Shown here piece by piece: positions 1-5,532 of a stretch of DNA of 5,532 bases. The notes under the pieces are model-generated. The model did no database searches, had not been told where the DNA came from, and saw nothing but the letters and a program-made list of their open reading frames with translations. Made by a program: the position numbers and the translations under genes. Source of the DNA: an uncultured Lachnospiraceae bacterium (lineage in GTDB: Bacteria > Bacillota > Clostridia > Lachnospirales > Lachnospiraceae). Within the stretch, counting starts at the first letter, position 1. Each line of letters starts with the position of its first letter. The DNA is taken from contig CAJTOR010000035.1 of assembly GCA_910577675.1 (NCBI GenBank), forward strand, positions 1 to 5,532. The letters run 5' to 3'.

Positions 1-13
1 CAAGTGCTTAACT

Positions 14-206
14 AATATCCACCCTCCCTTGCATTACTGCGACTACAGGTATCCCACAAATAAGTTCCAAAGGTAAATTCCATATGCCAAGAGGCTACAG
101 TAAGCTATTCATTGTCCAGATTTGATGCGGTTTTCACCCCCTGCTATACCAGAACGTTTTTCAGGTCATCATGCCGGGCAACAATATGCTTGCTTCATAT
201 CTTAAA
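14..206 (-). ncRNA. Candidate structured non-coding RNA, possibly raiA class
   Basis: No plausible protein is encoded here, but the minus strand folds compactly. A closing stem can pair 176-181 and 184-187 with 15-24 (UUGCCC with GGGUGG, AUAU with AUAU). Inside it, UGAUG (167-171) pairs with CAUCA (123-127) and encloses two hairpins: 148-154 with 160-166 around a 5-base loop, and 129-138, a GGU/ACC stem capped by a GAAA tetraloop. A second arm pairs UUACUG (98-103) with CAGUAA (34-39) and contains a GCC-UCUU-GGC hairpin (86-95). A TATAAT box at 212-217 would start transcription near 203-207. The size of about 190 nt and the multibranched fold suggest a globular RNA. The raiA class, widespread in Clostridia, is my leading guess from memory of its general appearance, not from a covariance match. 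A 6S RNA is less likely because the fold is not a single long rod. The 3' end and any terminator may lie to the left of the window. Confidence 0.5.
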
Positions 207-211
207 CTAAT

Positions 212-240
212 ATTATAAAAGTAATAAAGACAGCACTTCA
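212..240 (-). promoter_or_regulatory. Candidate promoter for the minus-strand RNA
   Basis: The minus strand reads a perfect TATAAT at 217-212. At 17-bp spacing the -35 position (240-235) reads TGAAGT, a poor match to TTGACA, so the call rests on the -10 box and on the structured RNA starting just downstream. The sequence is A/T-rich, so a chance -10 match is possible. Confidence 0.4.
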
Positions 241-254
241 TACATTTTAACACA

Positions 255-351
255 AATAGGCTACCACACGGAATATCCCCGTCCTGCCATATACGGTCTT
301 TTCAGATAAAATCGACCATATACGGCAGAAAATTCCATGTGGTAGCCTATT
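255..351 (-). repeat. 97-bp nested inverted repeat (long hairpin)
   Basis: An outer 20-bp stem pairs 255-274 with 332-351, and an inner 15-bp stem pairs 284-298 with 314-328, separated by a 9-by-3 internal loop and closed by a 15-base loop. On the plus strand three positions are A-C mismatches (two inner, one outer); on the minus strand the same three are G-U pairs, so minus-strand RNA would be fully paired in both stems. The inner arms each carry CCGTATATGG on the minus strand. There is no U-run directly after the hairpin on either strand, so it is not an ordinary intrinsic terminator. It could be a MITE-like palindromic element, an RNA processing site, or an insulator upstream of the RNA promoter at 212-240. 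Confidence 0.75.
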
Positions 352-401
352 ACTAACTTAAAACTTATATACTATTCCCAATATTTTACATATCATCCTG
401 A

Positions 402-428
402 CCAGAAAAGCTGAAATACCTTTTCTGG
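402..428. repeat. 9-bp stem-loop
   Basis: CCAGAAAAG at 402-410 pairs perfectly with CTTTTCTGG at 420-428 across a 9-base loop. Neither side has a proper run of T, so terminator function is doubtful. It may be an RNA stability or processing structure in the spoVT 3' region. Confidence 0.45.
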
Positions 429-540
429 GTTATACTTTACCTGCCAGTTAAATTGCAAGCCGAAATCTGAATTATATCCCTTTCCTTAAAAGTCCAGTTC
501 CTGCCTGCAACTCCTTTAAAAATATTCCTCCCCCACCCCA

Positions 541-679
541 TTTTATTTCCCACTTGCGCTCATGCTGCGACCGCTTCTTCGAGCAGATAATCCGCCCATA
601 TTTGCGCTCACAGCGCAAACTGGTTGTGCGAAAGGGGCACACCCAAATTCCTTTTATTTCCCCCATGCCCCTTTCACAC
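541..679. repeat. Repeat-rich palindromic block after spoVT
   Basis: The motif TTTTATTTCCC occurs at 541-551 and again at 652-662; TTGCGCTCA occurs at 554-562 and 602-610. A perfect 8-bp stem with a 3-base loop lies at 601-619 (TTTGCGCT/AGCGCAAA). A larger stem pairs 626-639 with 666-679: ten Watson-Crick pairs, then one pair that is C-A on plus but G-U on minus, then three more pairs, around a 26-base loop. The large stem begins 1 base after the spoVT stop codon. Ordered hairpins and internal direct repeats suggest a dispersed palindromic unit rather than a gene. Its boundaries are uncertain. Confidence 0.5.
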
Positions 680-680
680 T

Positions 681-1226
681 TTAACCTTCCATCTGTCGTC
701 CCAGAAACGATGCCGCTGTCATAGCCAGTTTCTTTTCGGTATCCCCGATCCGGTCGCTGTCATCCTTTGAAAGGATAAGGACTGCCCCGATAGCATCGCC
801 CTCGCTTAGAACCGGCACCACTACCTGGCTCACAACATCTGGGAATTCGGACGAAACAGGGATAAAATCCCTTTCTTCCTTGTTTGTTAGCAGGGTTTCC
901 CTCTCCTCAATCGCCTGCTCAAGTTCCTTGCTGATCGATTTCGCCAGAAGTTCTTTTTTTGCGCCGCCCGCAACGGCTATAAACTGATCCTTGTCCGTGA
1001 TTGCCACAATATGTCCGGTCACCTGCCCTAAAGCGTCCGCATACTCCTTCGCAAACTGCGATAATTCCCCGATGGGGGAATACTTTTTCAAAATGATTTC
1101 GCCCTCGCGATCCGTAAAAATTTCCAGCGGGTCGCCTTCCCGTATCCGCAGGGTTCTGCGGATTTCTTTTGGCACAACCACGCGTCCCAGATCATCGATT
1201 CTCCTCACAATTCCTGTTGCTTTCAT
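681..1226 (-). CDS. spoVT: Stage V sporulation protein T, AbrB-family regulator
   Basis: A DNA-binding transcription factor of the developing forespore. In Bacillus subtilis, SpoVT is made under sigma-G and adjusts sigma-G-dependent genes, affecting coat and cortex assembly and germination. The 181 residues fit the family (178 in B. subtilis). Residues 1-50 form the SpoVT/AbrB swapped-hairpin fold, with the hallmark segment RRIDDLGRVVVPKEIRRTL around residues 8-26. Residues about 55-180 form the GAF-like domain, ending in the helix that includes KKLAMTAASFLGRQME. The start is supported by GGAGG at 1238-1242, 11 bases upstream, a slightly long spacing. The gene stands alone and is divergent from the EAL-protein gene. 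The family assignment is secure; the ligand of the GAF-like domain is unknown. Confidence 0.96.
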   Translation of the reverse strand: MKATGIVRRIDDLGRVVVPKEIRRTLRIREGDPLEIFTDREGEIILKKYSPIGELSQFAKEYADALGQVTGHIVAITDKDQFIAVAGGAKKELLAKSISKELEQAIEERETLLTNKEERDFIPVSSEFPDVVSQVVVPVLSEGDAIGAVLILSKDDSDRIGDTEKKLAMTAASFLGRQMEG

Positions 1227-1304
1227 ATTTATCGCTGCCTCCGTTTACAGATTCATCTTTTTTTCTTTGTATCGTCGCGGTACTATTATTTGTATATTGA
1301 GAAA

Positions 1305-1334
1305 TAATATGTAATGGATTTCTGATTTTTTTAC
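1305..1334 (-). promoter_or_regulatory. Possible sigma-G-type promoter of spoVT
   Basis: The minus strand reads CATATTA at 1311-1305, matching the CATnnTA form of forespore sigma -10 elements and giving a leader of about 70 bases. The -35 position at 17-bp spacing (GTAAAA, 1334-1329) is only a weak match. Sigma-G control is expected from the family's biology in Bacillus; the sequence support is modest. Confidence 0.3.
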
Positions 1335-1374
1335 TTTGATTTTCCTTTCAATAGAAATAAAAGCGGAATTTACA

Positions 1375-1403
1375 TTGACATTTTATCAAAATCAAGATAA
1401 AGT
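1375..1403 (+). promoter_or_regulatory. Vegetative-type promoter of the EAL-protein gene, with dyad
   Basis: A perfect TTGACA (1375-1380) is followed after 17 bp by TAAAGT (1398-1403, four of six matches to TATAAT), placing the start of transcription near 1410. A dyad TTTATC (1382-1387) / GATAAA (1396-1401) lies in the spacer and runs into the -10 box, where a repressor could sit. AAAATCAA (1388-1395) also has an inverted copy at 1336-1343. Either dyad could be chance in such A/T-rich DNA. Confidence 0.5.
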
Positions 1404-1428
1404 TAAAGAAGAATAACAGTCACAGCAT

Positions 1429-1433
1429 GGAGG
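1429..1433 (+). promoter_or_regulatory. Ribosome binding site that sets the EAL-protein start
   Basis: GGAGG lies 5 bases before the ATG at 1439. The upstream in-frame ATG at 1427 overlaps this site and has no Shine-Dalgarno sequence of its own, so 1439 is the better start. Confidence 0.8.
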
Positions 1434-1438
1434 CAAAA

Positions 1439-3937
1439 ATGAAACTATTCAAAAAAATAAACTTGTTCCTTCTTCTTTCTATCTTTTTCCTTATGGGGAT
1501 ATGGCTGGTCAGTGGAGCACTTATCCCTACCGAAAACACGCGCCTTATCTTTGAACGCCCTTCTGACTTTTCCGAAGGCTGGTGCGAAACAAATACCGGG
1601 GCTCTCCTAACGGGCGAACTGGTCACACTGCAAAAAGATGAGGTGATTGAGATACGCAATTTTCTGCCGGAAGGGCTTGCAAAAGGCAGTTATCTTGCCA
1701 TCTACAATAACCATCTACATATTACGGCTTATATCGACGGCATAATGGTTCGCGAAACCGGCGCTGTTTCACCCCTTAGTTTTGGGCACGAACTCGGACA
1801 AATCTGGTCCATCATCCCGCTTACCGAAACCGGGGAAGGGCACGAAATACGCCTGGTTATCCAGAATAACGGTCCCATCCATGCGCTGCGGCTCTCCGAC
1901 TTCTGTATCGGTGCCCAGAGCGATATCAGTTTCCATATCCTGCGCAGGAACGCTTTAAACCTAACAGAAAGCACCATCGCGGCACTTATGGCTTTTATCC
2001 TGATGATTTATTGCTGTCTGCTCTACCACTACAAAATTAACAGCTACCGCAGACCCATTTCGCTCCTGACACTGCTTACTATAAACAGCAGTATCTGGCT
2101 TTTTTCGGATAGCAGTTTCCACCAGCTCCTCTCGGGCAACCCGTCGGTGCGCTATCTGCTCACCTGCTTTTCCCTGTTGCTCTCCCCTGCGATTATGCTG
2201 CTTTTTGTAAGGGAGCTGAGCCGCAACAGCAAGGTGACTGCGAATCTGGCACTGGCAACTTATCTCATACTTCTGGCTGTATTTTTGTTATTGTACCGCT
2301 TTGACATTTTACATTTATCCTCATTGTTACCGTTTATACATATTTGCACACTTGTTATTGTTATTTTCAGCAGTATCCTGCTTTTGCGGGAATATCTACT
2401 GACCAAAAAGCAGATGCTGATCGGTCCGGGTATCGCATTCTTAATCCTGTGTATTGCTGTTGCAACAAATGTTGTACTTTTTATGACCATGCCGGAATAT
2501 GATAACACCATGCTGCTTCACCACGCCTGTTTTCTCTTTCTTGCCATCCTGTTTTTTACGACGGGAAGGGAGAGCCTGCGCCAGCTTACGGATGTTGTTT
2601 CTCTTTCCCACTACAAACAGCTTGCATATATCGAGCCGGTGACACAGGGAAACAGCCGCATCCGCCTGGAAGAATACCTGCAGGATATCCGTGCGGGAAA
2701 AGCTGATGATTACTGGCTTGTACATATGAACCTTATCAATTTTAAGGCAATTAACGAAACCATAGGGTGGGAGGAAGGCAACCGCCTGTTACACGAGATC
2801 TACCACAATAATGATACACTTTTACATTCAGATGAATTCCAGTGCAGCCTTGGAAATGCAAACATGGCGCTTCTTCTGCGGGCTGACGACCTGAATTCAC
2901 TGCATGTGCGCTGCCAGCAGATCCGCGACAATGCGGAACACGGTTTTCCGCGCATCTACCAGGCACTATCCATACAGAATATGTTTTGTATTTGCAAGTT
3001 GGAAACTGATATTTCCGATTTTCCCCAGCTCCTTGACCATGCCCTGATGGCAAAAGACAACCCTCATGCGGAATACTGGCAGGATGTCAATGCCTACATT
3101 TACAATGATGAGTGCCGCCGCATTCTCGTGTTTGAAAAAGAGCTGGAAAATGACCTGTTGTCCGCCATCAATAACAACCAGTTTGAAATGTATCTGCAAC
3201 CTAAGGTGAATCCGATGACCCGCCTTGTTTCGGGTGCGGAGGCATCCATCCGCTGGAACCATCCAAAATATGGTCTTATGCTGCCGGAAACTTTCCTGCC
3301 TTCACTGGAGCATAAGAACCTCGTTACACAACTTGATTTATATTTATGCCAGCAAGTCTGCAACCTGTTAAAAAACTGGCAGGCGGAAGGCACACAGCCA
3401 ACCCAGATCTCCGTCAATTTTTCAAGACTTGGCATCACGCAGCCAAAGGTTCTTGCCTCATATGAAAAACTGCTCGAGGATGCCGGCGATATTGTGCAGT
3501 TCCTGGAATTCGAATTTACAGAGAGCGCTGCTTACGATGATTTTACACAGTTGCATGATGTACTTGCTAAGATACATTCCTACGGGGCACTCTGCTGTAT
3601 GGATGATTTTGGAAGTTCCTATTCCAATTTAAATGCAATACGGCAACTGTCATTTGACTCCGTAAAATTAAGCCGGAGTTTCTTTGAGAACGGTTTTCCG
3701 GCGGAGGAGCGCAGCCGGGATATGATCCGCGGGCTGATCCAGCTCTTCAAGTCACTGGGCATCAAGGTTGTTGCGGAAGGAATCGAAAACGAACAGCAAA
3801 AGAAGGCACTTAAAGATATGCGGTGTGACATGATTCAGGGATATTTTTATTCCCGCCCTGTCACGGTATCGGAGTTTGAAAAGTTTCGGAAGTGGACTGA
3901 GCAGAATGCAATACCTGGTTCCGGCAATCAGGGTTAA
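1439..3937 (+). CDS. Membrane sensor with degenerate GGDEF and EAL domain (c-di-GMP phosphodiesterase)
   Basis: Predicted to hydrolyse c-di-GMP to pGpG at the inner face of the membrane in response to an external signal. From the ATG at 1439 it has 832 residues. Residues 5-29 are a signal anchor. Residues about 30-175 are an extracytoplasmic beta-rich domain resembling the carbohydrate-binding-like sensor domains of 7TMR-DISM proteins (YIDGIMVRETG near 98-108). Residues 177-376 hold seven hydrophobic helices. Residues about 392-545 are a GGDEF fold without catalytic residues: the signature reads GNANM (472-476) and the metal-site segment reads NLINFK (431-436), lacking both aspartates. Residues about 560-815 are the EAL domain. 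Its signature reads EAS (601-603), but the expected metal and catalytic residues remain: E601, N660, E692, D722, D723, K743, E780, Q800. Loop 6 is DDFGSSYSN, with the usual TG replaced by SS. It is a single gene. Phosphodiesterase activity is likely but inferred; the ligand is unknown. Confidence 0.92.
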   Translation: MKLFKKINLFLLLSIFFLMGIWLVSGALIPTENTRLIFERPSDFSEGWCETNTGALLTGELVTLQKDEVIEIRNFLPEGLAKGSYLAIYNNHLHITAYIDGIMVRETGAVSPLSFGHELGQIWSIIPLTETGEGHEIRLVIQNNGPIHALRLSDFCIGAQSDISFHILRRNALNLTESTIAALMAFILMIYCCLLYHYKINSYRRPISLLTLLTINSSIWLFSDSSFHQLLSGNPSVRYLLTCFSLLLSPAIMLLFVRELSRNSKVTANLALATYLILLAVFLLLYRFDILHLSSLLPFIHICTLVIVIFSSILLLREYLLTKKQMLIGPGIAFLILCIAVATNVVLFMTMPEYDNTMLLHHACFLFLAILFFTTGRESLRQLTDVVSLSHYKQLAYIEPVTQGNSRIRLEEYLQDIRAGKADDYWLVHMNLINFKAINETIGWEEGNRLLHEIYHNNDTLLHSDEFQCSLGNANMALLLRADDLNSLHVRCQQIRDNAEHGFPRIYQALSIQNMFCICKLETDISDFPQLLDHALMAKDNPHAEYWQDVNAYIYNDECRRILVFEKELENDLLSAINNNQFEMYLQPKVNPMTRLVSGAEASIRWNHPKYGLMLPETFLPSLEHKNLVTQLDLYLCQQVCNLLKNWQAEGTQPTQISVNFSRLGITQPKVLASYEKLLEDAGDIVQFLEFEFTESAAYDDFTQLHDVLAKIHSYGALCCMDDFGSSYSNLNAIRQLSFDSVKLSRSFFENGFPAEERSRDMIRGLIQLFKSLGIKVVAEGIENEQQKKALKDMRCDMIQGYFYSRPVTVSEFEKFRKWTEQNAIPGSGNQG

Positions 3938-4005
3938 AAATGCAAAAAATAAGGGGCAGTGCAAAATGGCATATTCAAAAATTGCTAATTTTGCAGATGC
4001 CCCTT
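3938..4005 (-). terminator. Intrinsic terminator of the rnf-side transcript
   Basis: A two-part stem pairs 3951-3958 with 3998-4005 (AAGGGGCA/TGCCCCTT) and 3960-3967 with 3988-3995 (TGCAAAAT/ATTTTGCA), with a small internal loop and a 20-base terminal loop. Read on the minus strand it is followed by ATTTTTTGCATTTTTAA, a good U-rich tail, so it should stop transcription coming from rnfB and the zinc-ribbon gene. On the plus strand it begins 14 bases after the EAL-gene stop but is followed only by TTAAAATTG, so it would be weaker for that gene. Confidence 0.7.
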
Positions 4006-4059
4006 AAAATTGCGCCAAAAACCTTCTTTTGTACCACTCCGGGTAACGCAGGGTCAATT

Positions 4060-4584
4060 CTAGGAAATCCCCCCTGTGCCGACCATGGAATTCATTAGTT
4101 CCGCCATCCCCTCACCTCCGAGAACGGACTGGAACATATACATTATCATAAAGAAGGAAATGGCTATGACCAACAAGGTCGCCCGCGCCCAGTTTTTCCG
4201 CGTCGTGCTTGCCGTATGGCCAAACGCCCAGATAATCAGGACGGCAAGGTAGGCAAACATACCGATTACAGGGAGGAACGGGAGCAGCATAATTACCAGC
4301 CAGTGTAAAAATCCGACTGAGTTCTCTGCTTCCGCCAGCCCCGCCGTGCCGCTAAGAATTCCGGAAAGCCCCGGCTGGCTTGCTGTATTTGTACCATACG
4401 TGGAAGTCTGTGAATCCCCGCCATACATTCTCTCCTCCGTGCGGTCTGCCGTCTGACGGTACGTACTGTTTGCACTGCCGTATTCCATACTGCCATCGCG
4501 GTTCACATTGGTTGCCGTCCCGCAGTACTCGCAAAAATTTGCATCCTCATTGGCGATCGTCCGCCCACATGCTCTACATACCAT
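4060..4584 (-). CDS. Zinc-ribbon membrane protein of unknown function
   Basis: I do not recognise a named family. The 174 residues begin with a rubredoxin-like zinc ribbon: C3-x2-C6 and C18-x2-C21, the second followed by GT. Residues about 23-90 are a polar, low-complexity linker rich in Ser, Thr, Gly, Tyr and Gln. Residues about 92-121 and 134-154 are hydrophobic and likely cross the membrane, the first with prolines in the middle and long enough to be a hairpin or two short helices. A short Gly/Met-rich tail ends the protein. GGAGG at 4590-4594 stands 5 bases before the ATG. The gene starts 26 bases after the rnfB stop and precedes the terminator at 3938-4005, so it is probably the last gene of that operon. 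Co-transcription hints at a membrane role linked to Rnf, but such zinc-ribbon membrane proteins are common and often unrelated to their neighbours. Confidence 0.85.
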   Translation of the reverse strand: MVCRACGRTIANEDANFCEYCGTATNVNRDGSMEYGSANSTYRQTADRTEERMYGGDSQTSTYGTNTASQPGLSGILSGTAGLAEAENSVGFLHWLVIMLLPFLPVIGMFAYLAVLIIWAFGHTASTTRKNWARATLLVIAISFFMIMYMFQSVLGGEGMAELMNSMVGTGGIS

Positions 4585-4610
4585 AATTTCCTCCCCGATG
4601 CGCTACTCAC

Positions 4611-5426
4611 TTACTTTTTTACTGTGATAATCTTCTGCGGGCATTTTTCCGCACACTTTCCACAGTGTGTACATTTTGAATAATCAATATGCGCAAGGTT
4701 ATTCTCCACGGATACCGCGCCGAATTCGCAGGCTTTTACGCAGAGCATACAGCCGATACAGCCTGTTTCACATGCCTCTTTGACCTGTTTGCCCTTATCC
4801 CTTGAACTGCATGCCACGCGCTGTACTGCTGCTGCCGGAACCAGCTCGATCAGCCCGTTCGGGCATTCTTTCACGCACGCGCCGCATGCCACACATTTTT
4901 CCTCATCCACGACCGCGATCCCGTTTACCACATGTATCGCATCAAATTTACATGCCGCCACACAGCTTCCGTAACCCATACAGCCATAGCTGCAAAGCTT
5001 TTCTCCCCGCCCCGGCAAGAGTGCTGCTTTCTTGCAGTCCGCAATGCCGTCGTAGCGGTATTTTACTGTTGTCCTGTCACAGGTTCCATGGCATTTCACA
5101 AAGGCAACTTTCTTTTCTGCCGCCTCGGCACTCTGCCCCATAATTTCGCCTATTTGGGCATGGATTGCTGCCCCTGCTACCGGGCAGGCGTTAACCGCTG
5201 CCTCGCCTGCCGCAATTGCCTTTGCCAGCGCATCGCAGCCTGCATATCCGCATCCGCCACAATTGTTGCCCGGCAGGAGTTCGCGCACACTGCCTTCCCG
5301 CTCATCCACTTTTACCGCAAATGCTTTCGCTGCGATACCGAGCAGAACTCCGACCAGCAAACCGACAATTCCCACCACAAGGGCTGCCATACCGACCGCC
5401 CCGATACTAAATTCCAGAAATATCAT
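4611..5426 (-). CDS. rnfB: RnfB subunit of the ion-pumping ferredoxin:NAD+ oxidoreductase
   Basis: RnfB takes electrons from reduced ferredoxin into the membrane Rnf complex, which passes them to NAD+ and pumps Na+ or H+. The 271 residues are of typical size. Residues about 8-35 form the N-terminal membrane anchor. Residues about 50-82 carry the RnfB-type [4Fe-4S] domain with C56, C59, C64, C81 (NNCGGCGYAGC motif). Further cysteines follow at 112, 116 and 131. The C-terminal part contains two paired ferredoxin-like regions: C145/149/155/159 with C178/181/184/188, and C223/226/229/233 with C252/255/258/262. No expected cluster cysteine appears missing. AGGAG at 5434-5438 is 7 bases before the ATG. 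In Clostridia the usual order is rnfC-D-G-E-A-B, which makes rnfB the last rnf gene; here the zinc-ribbon gene follows it. Confidence 0.96.
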   Translation of the reverse strand: MIFLEFSIGAVGMAALVVGIVGLLVGVLLGIAAKAFAVKVDEREGSVRELLPGNNCGGCGYAGCDALAKAIAAGEAAVNACPVAGAAIHAQIGEIMGQSAEAAEKKVAFVKCHGTCDRTTVKYRYDGIADCKKAALLPGRGEKLCSYGCMGYGSCVAACKFDAIHVVNGIAVVDEEKCVACGACVKECPNGLIELVPAAAVQRVACSSRDKGKQVKEACETGCIGCMLCVKACEFGAVSVENNLAHIDYSKCTHCGKCAEKCPQKIITVKK

Positions 5427-5463
5427 GCTAAGTCTCCTATTTTTAGTTCCGCAAATCCCCTTC

Positions 5464-5528
5464 CGATGCCTACCTACCTCGCAAGCGGTTTCTTTCCGCC
5501 CACTCCAAGAAACCTCTTCCGGGCATCG
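5464..5528. repeat. Nested inverted repeats upstream of rnfB
   Basis: An outer 7-bp inverted repeat (CGATGCC at 5464-5470, GGCATCG at 5522-5528) encloses a perfect 8-bp one (GGTTTCTT at 5487-5494, AAGAAACC at 5507-5514, 12-base loop). A competing 4-bp hairpin (GCGG/CCGC within 5485-5499) would exclude the inner stem. It could be an intercistronic RNA structure between rnfA and rnfB affecting stability or rnfB translation; chance is possible for stems this short. Confidence 0.4.
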
Positions 5529-5532
5529 TCCG
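5474..5532 (-). CDS. Possible 3' end of the gene upstream of rnfB (expected rnfA)
   Basis: By the usual rnf gene order, rnfA should end just before rnfB. One minus-strand frame reads DDARKRFLGVGGKKPLAR and stops at 5474-5476; another stops at 5470-5472. Neither tail resembles the hydrophobic C-terminus I would expect of RnfA, so the frame is undecided, and rnfA may instead end outside the window with this stretch as spacer. The interval also contains nested inverted repeats (5464-5528). Confidence 0.25.
   Translation of the reverse strand, partial: DDARKRFLGVGGKKPLAR

Larger units (their letters stand above)
352..680. other. Intergenic region between spoVT and the hairpin, no convincing gene
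   Basis: These 329 bases follow the spoVT stop codon on the minus strand. They contain a small hairpin (402-428), a block of repeated motifs and stem-loops (about 540-680), and a weak minus-strand promoter-like pair (TTGCAA at 453-458, TATAAC at 429-434, 18-bp spacing) with no gene behind it. No intrinsic terminator with a U-tract is visible for spoVT, so its transcript may run through this region. Confidence 0.6.

Noticed and set aside
14..206. 6S RNA, tmRNA or SRP RNA for the minus-strand RNA region
   Set aside because: No long rod with a central bubble as in 6S, no alanine-type tmRNA ends or CCA, and no SRP GGAAG-type tip were found. These do not fit as well as a multibranched globular RNA.
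402..428. Hairpin considered as the spoVT terminator
   Set aside because: It lies about 250 bases beyond the stop codon and no U-tract follows on the minus strand.
472..666. 64-residue minus-strand reading frame with an AGGGG sequence near its ATG
   Set aside because: Its ATG lies in the loop of a hairpin, the composition is that of translated repeats, and it spans two stem-loops and direct repeats. No recognisable domain. Treated as non-coding repeat DNA.
991..1314. Plus-strand open frame across spoVT
   Set aside because: It is antisense to a clear SpoVT protein and has no ribosome binding site or recognisable domain.
1427..1438. Upstream ATG of the EAL protein, adding four residues
   Set aside because: The GGAGG ribosome binding site lies inside these codons and points to the ATG at 1439.
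2260..3438. Several minus-strand open frames of about 80-110 residues inside the EAL gene
   Set aside because: They are shadows of a complete, well-conserved coding sequence on the plus strand and show no family features.
4780..5143. Plus-strand open frames opposite rnfB
   Set aside because: They arise from the G/C-biased codons of rnfB; the His/Pro/Ser/Arg-rich translations are typical antisense artefacts.

Overview
The window looks like chromosome of an anaerobic, spore-forming member of the Clostridia, most likely Lachnospiraceae. The evidence is a SpoVT sporulation regulator, an RnfB subunit of the ferredoxin:NAD+ oxidoreductase complex, strong GGAGG-type ribosome binding sites, and a seven-helix membrane EAL protein with a degenerate GGDEF domain, a design common in this family. 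No phage, CRISPR or transposase gene is visible.

Layout. Positions 1-680 contain no convincing protein gene. They hold a minus-strand region that folds like a structured RNA (about 14-206, with its own -10 box), a 97-bp nested hairpin (255-351), a smaller hairpin (402-428) and a repeat-rich block (about 540-680). Positions 681-1226 (minus) are spoVT. A divergent promoter region of about 200 bp follows, and 1439-3937 (plus) is a large membrane c-di-GMP phosphodiesterase-like protein. A strong hairpin at 3951-4005 with a U-rich tail on the minus strand separates it from the convergent rnf cluster: a zinc-ribbon membrane protein (4060-4584, minus) directly downstream of rnfB (4611-5426, minus). 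The last 100 bases hold the end of the gene before rnfB, expected to be rnfA, or the spacer after it.

How the parts relate. SpoVT acts late in sporulation. The EAL protein would lower c-di-GMP in response to an external signal. Rnf couples ferredoxin oxidation to NAD+ reduction and ion pumping. They are separate transcription units and nothing in the sequence ties them into one pathway. The most interesting part is the non-coding left end: a compact minus-strand RNA candidate resembling the raiA class (identity unconfirmed), flanked by short direct repeats and preceded by a hairpin whose non-Watson-Crick pairs are all G-U only when read as minus-strand RNA.
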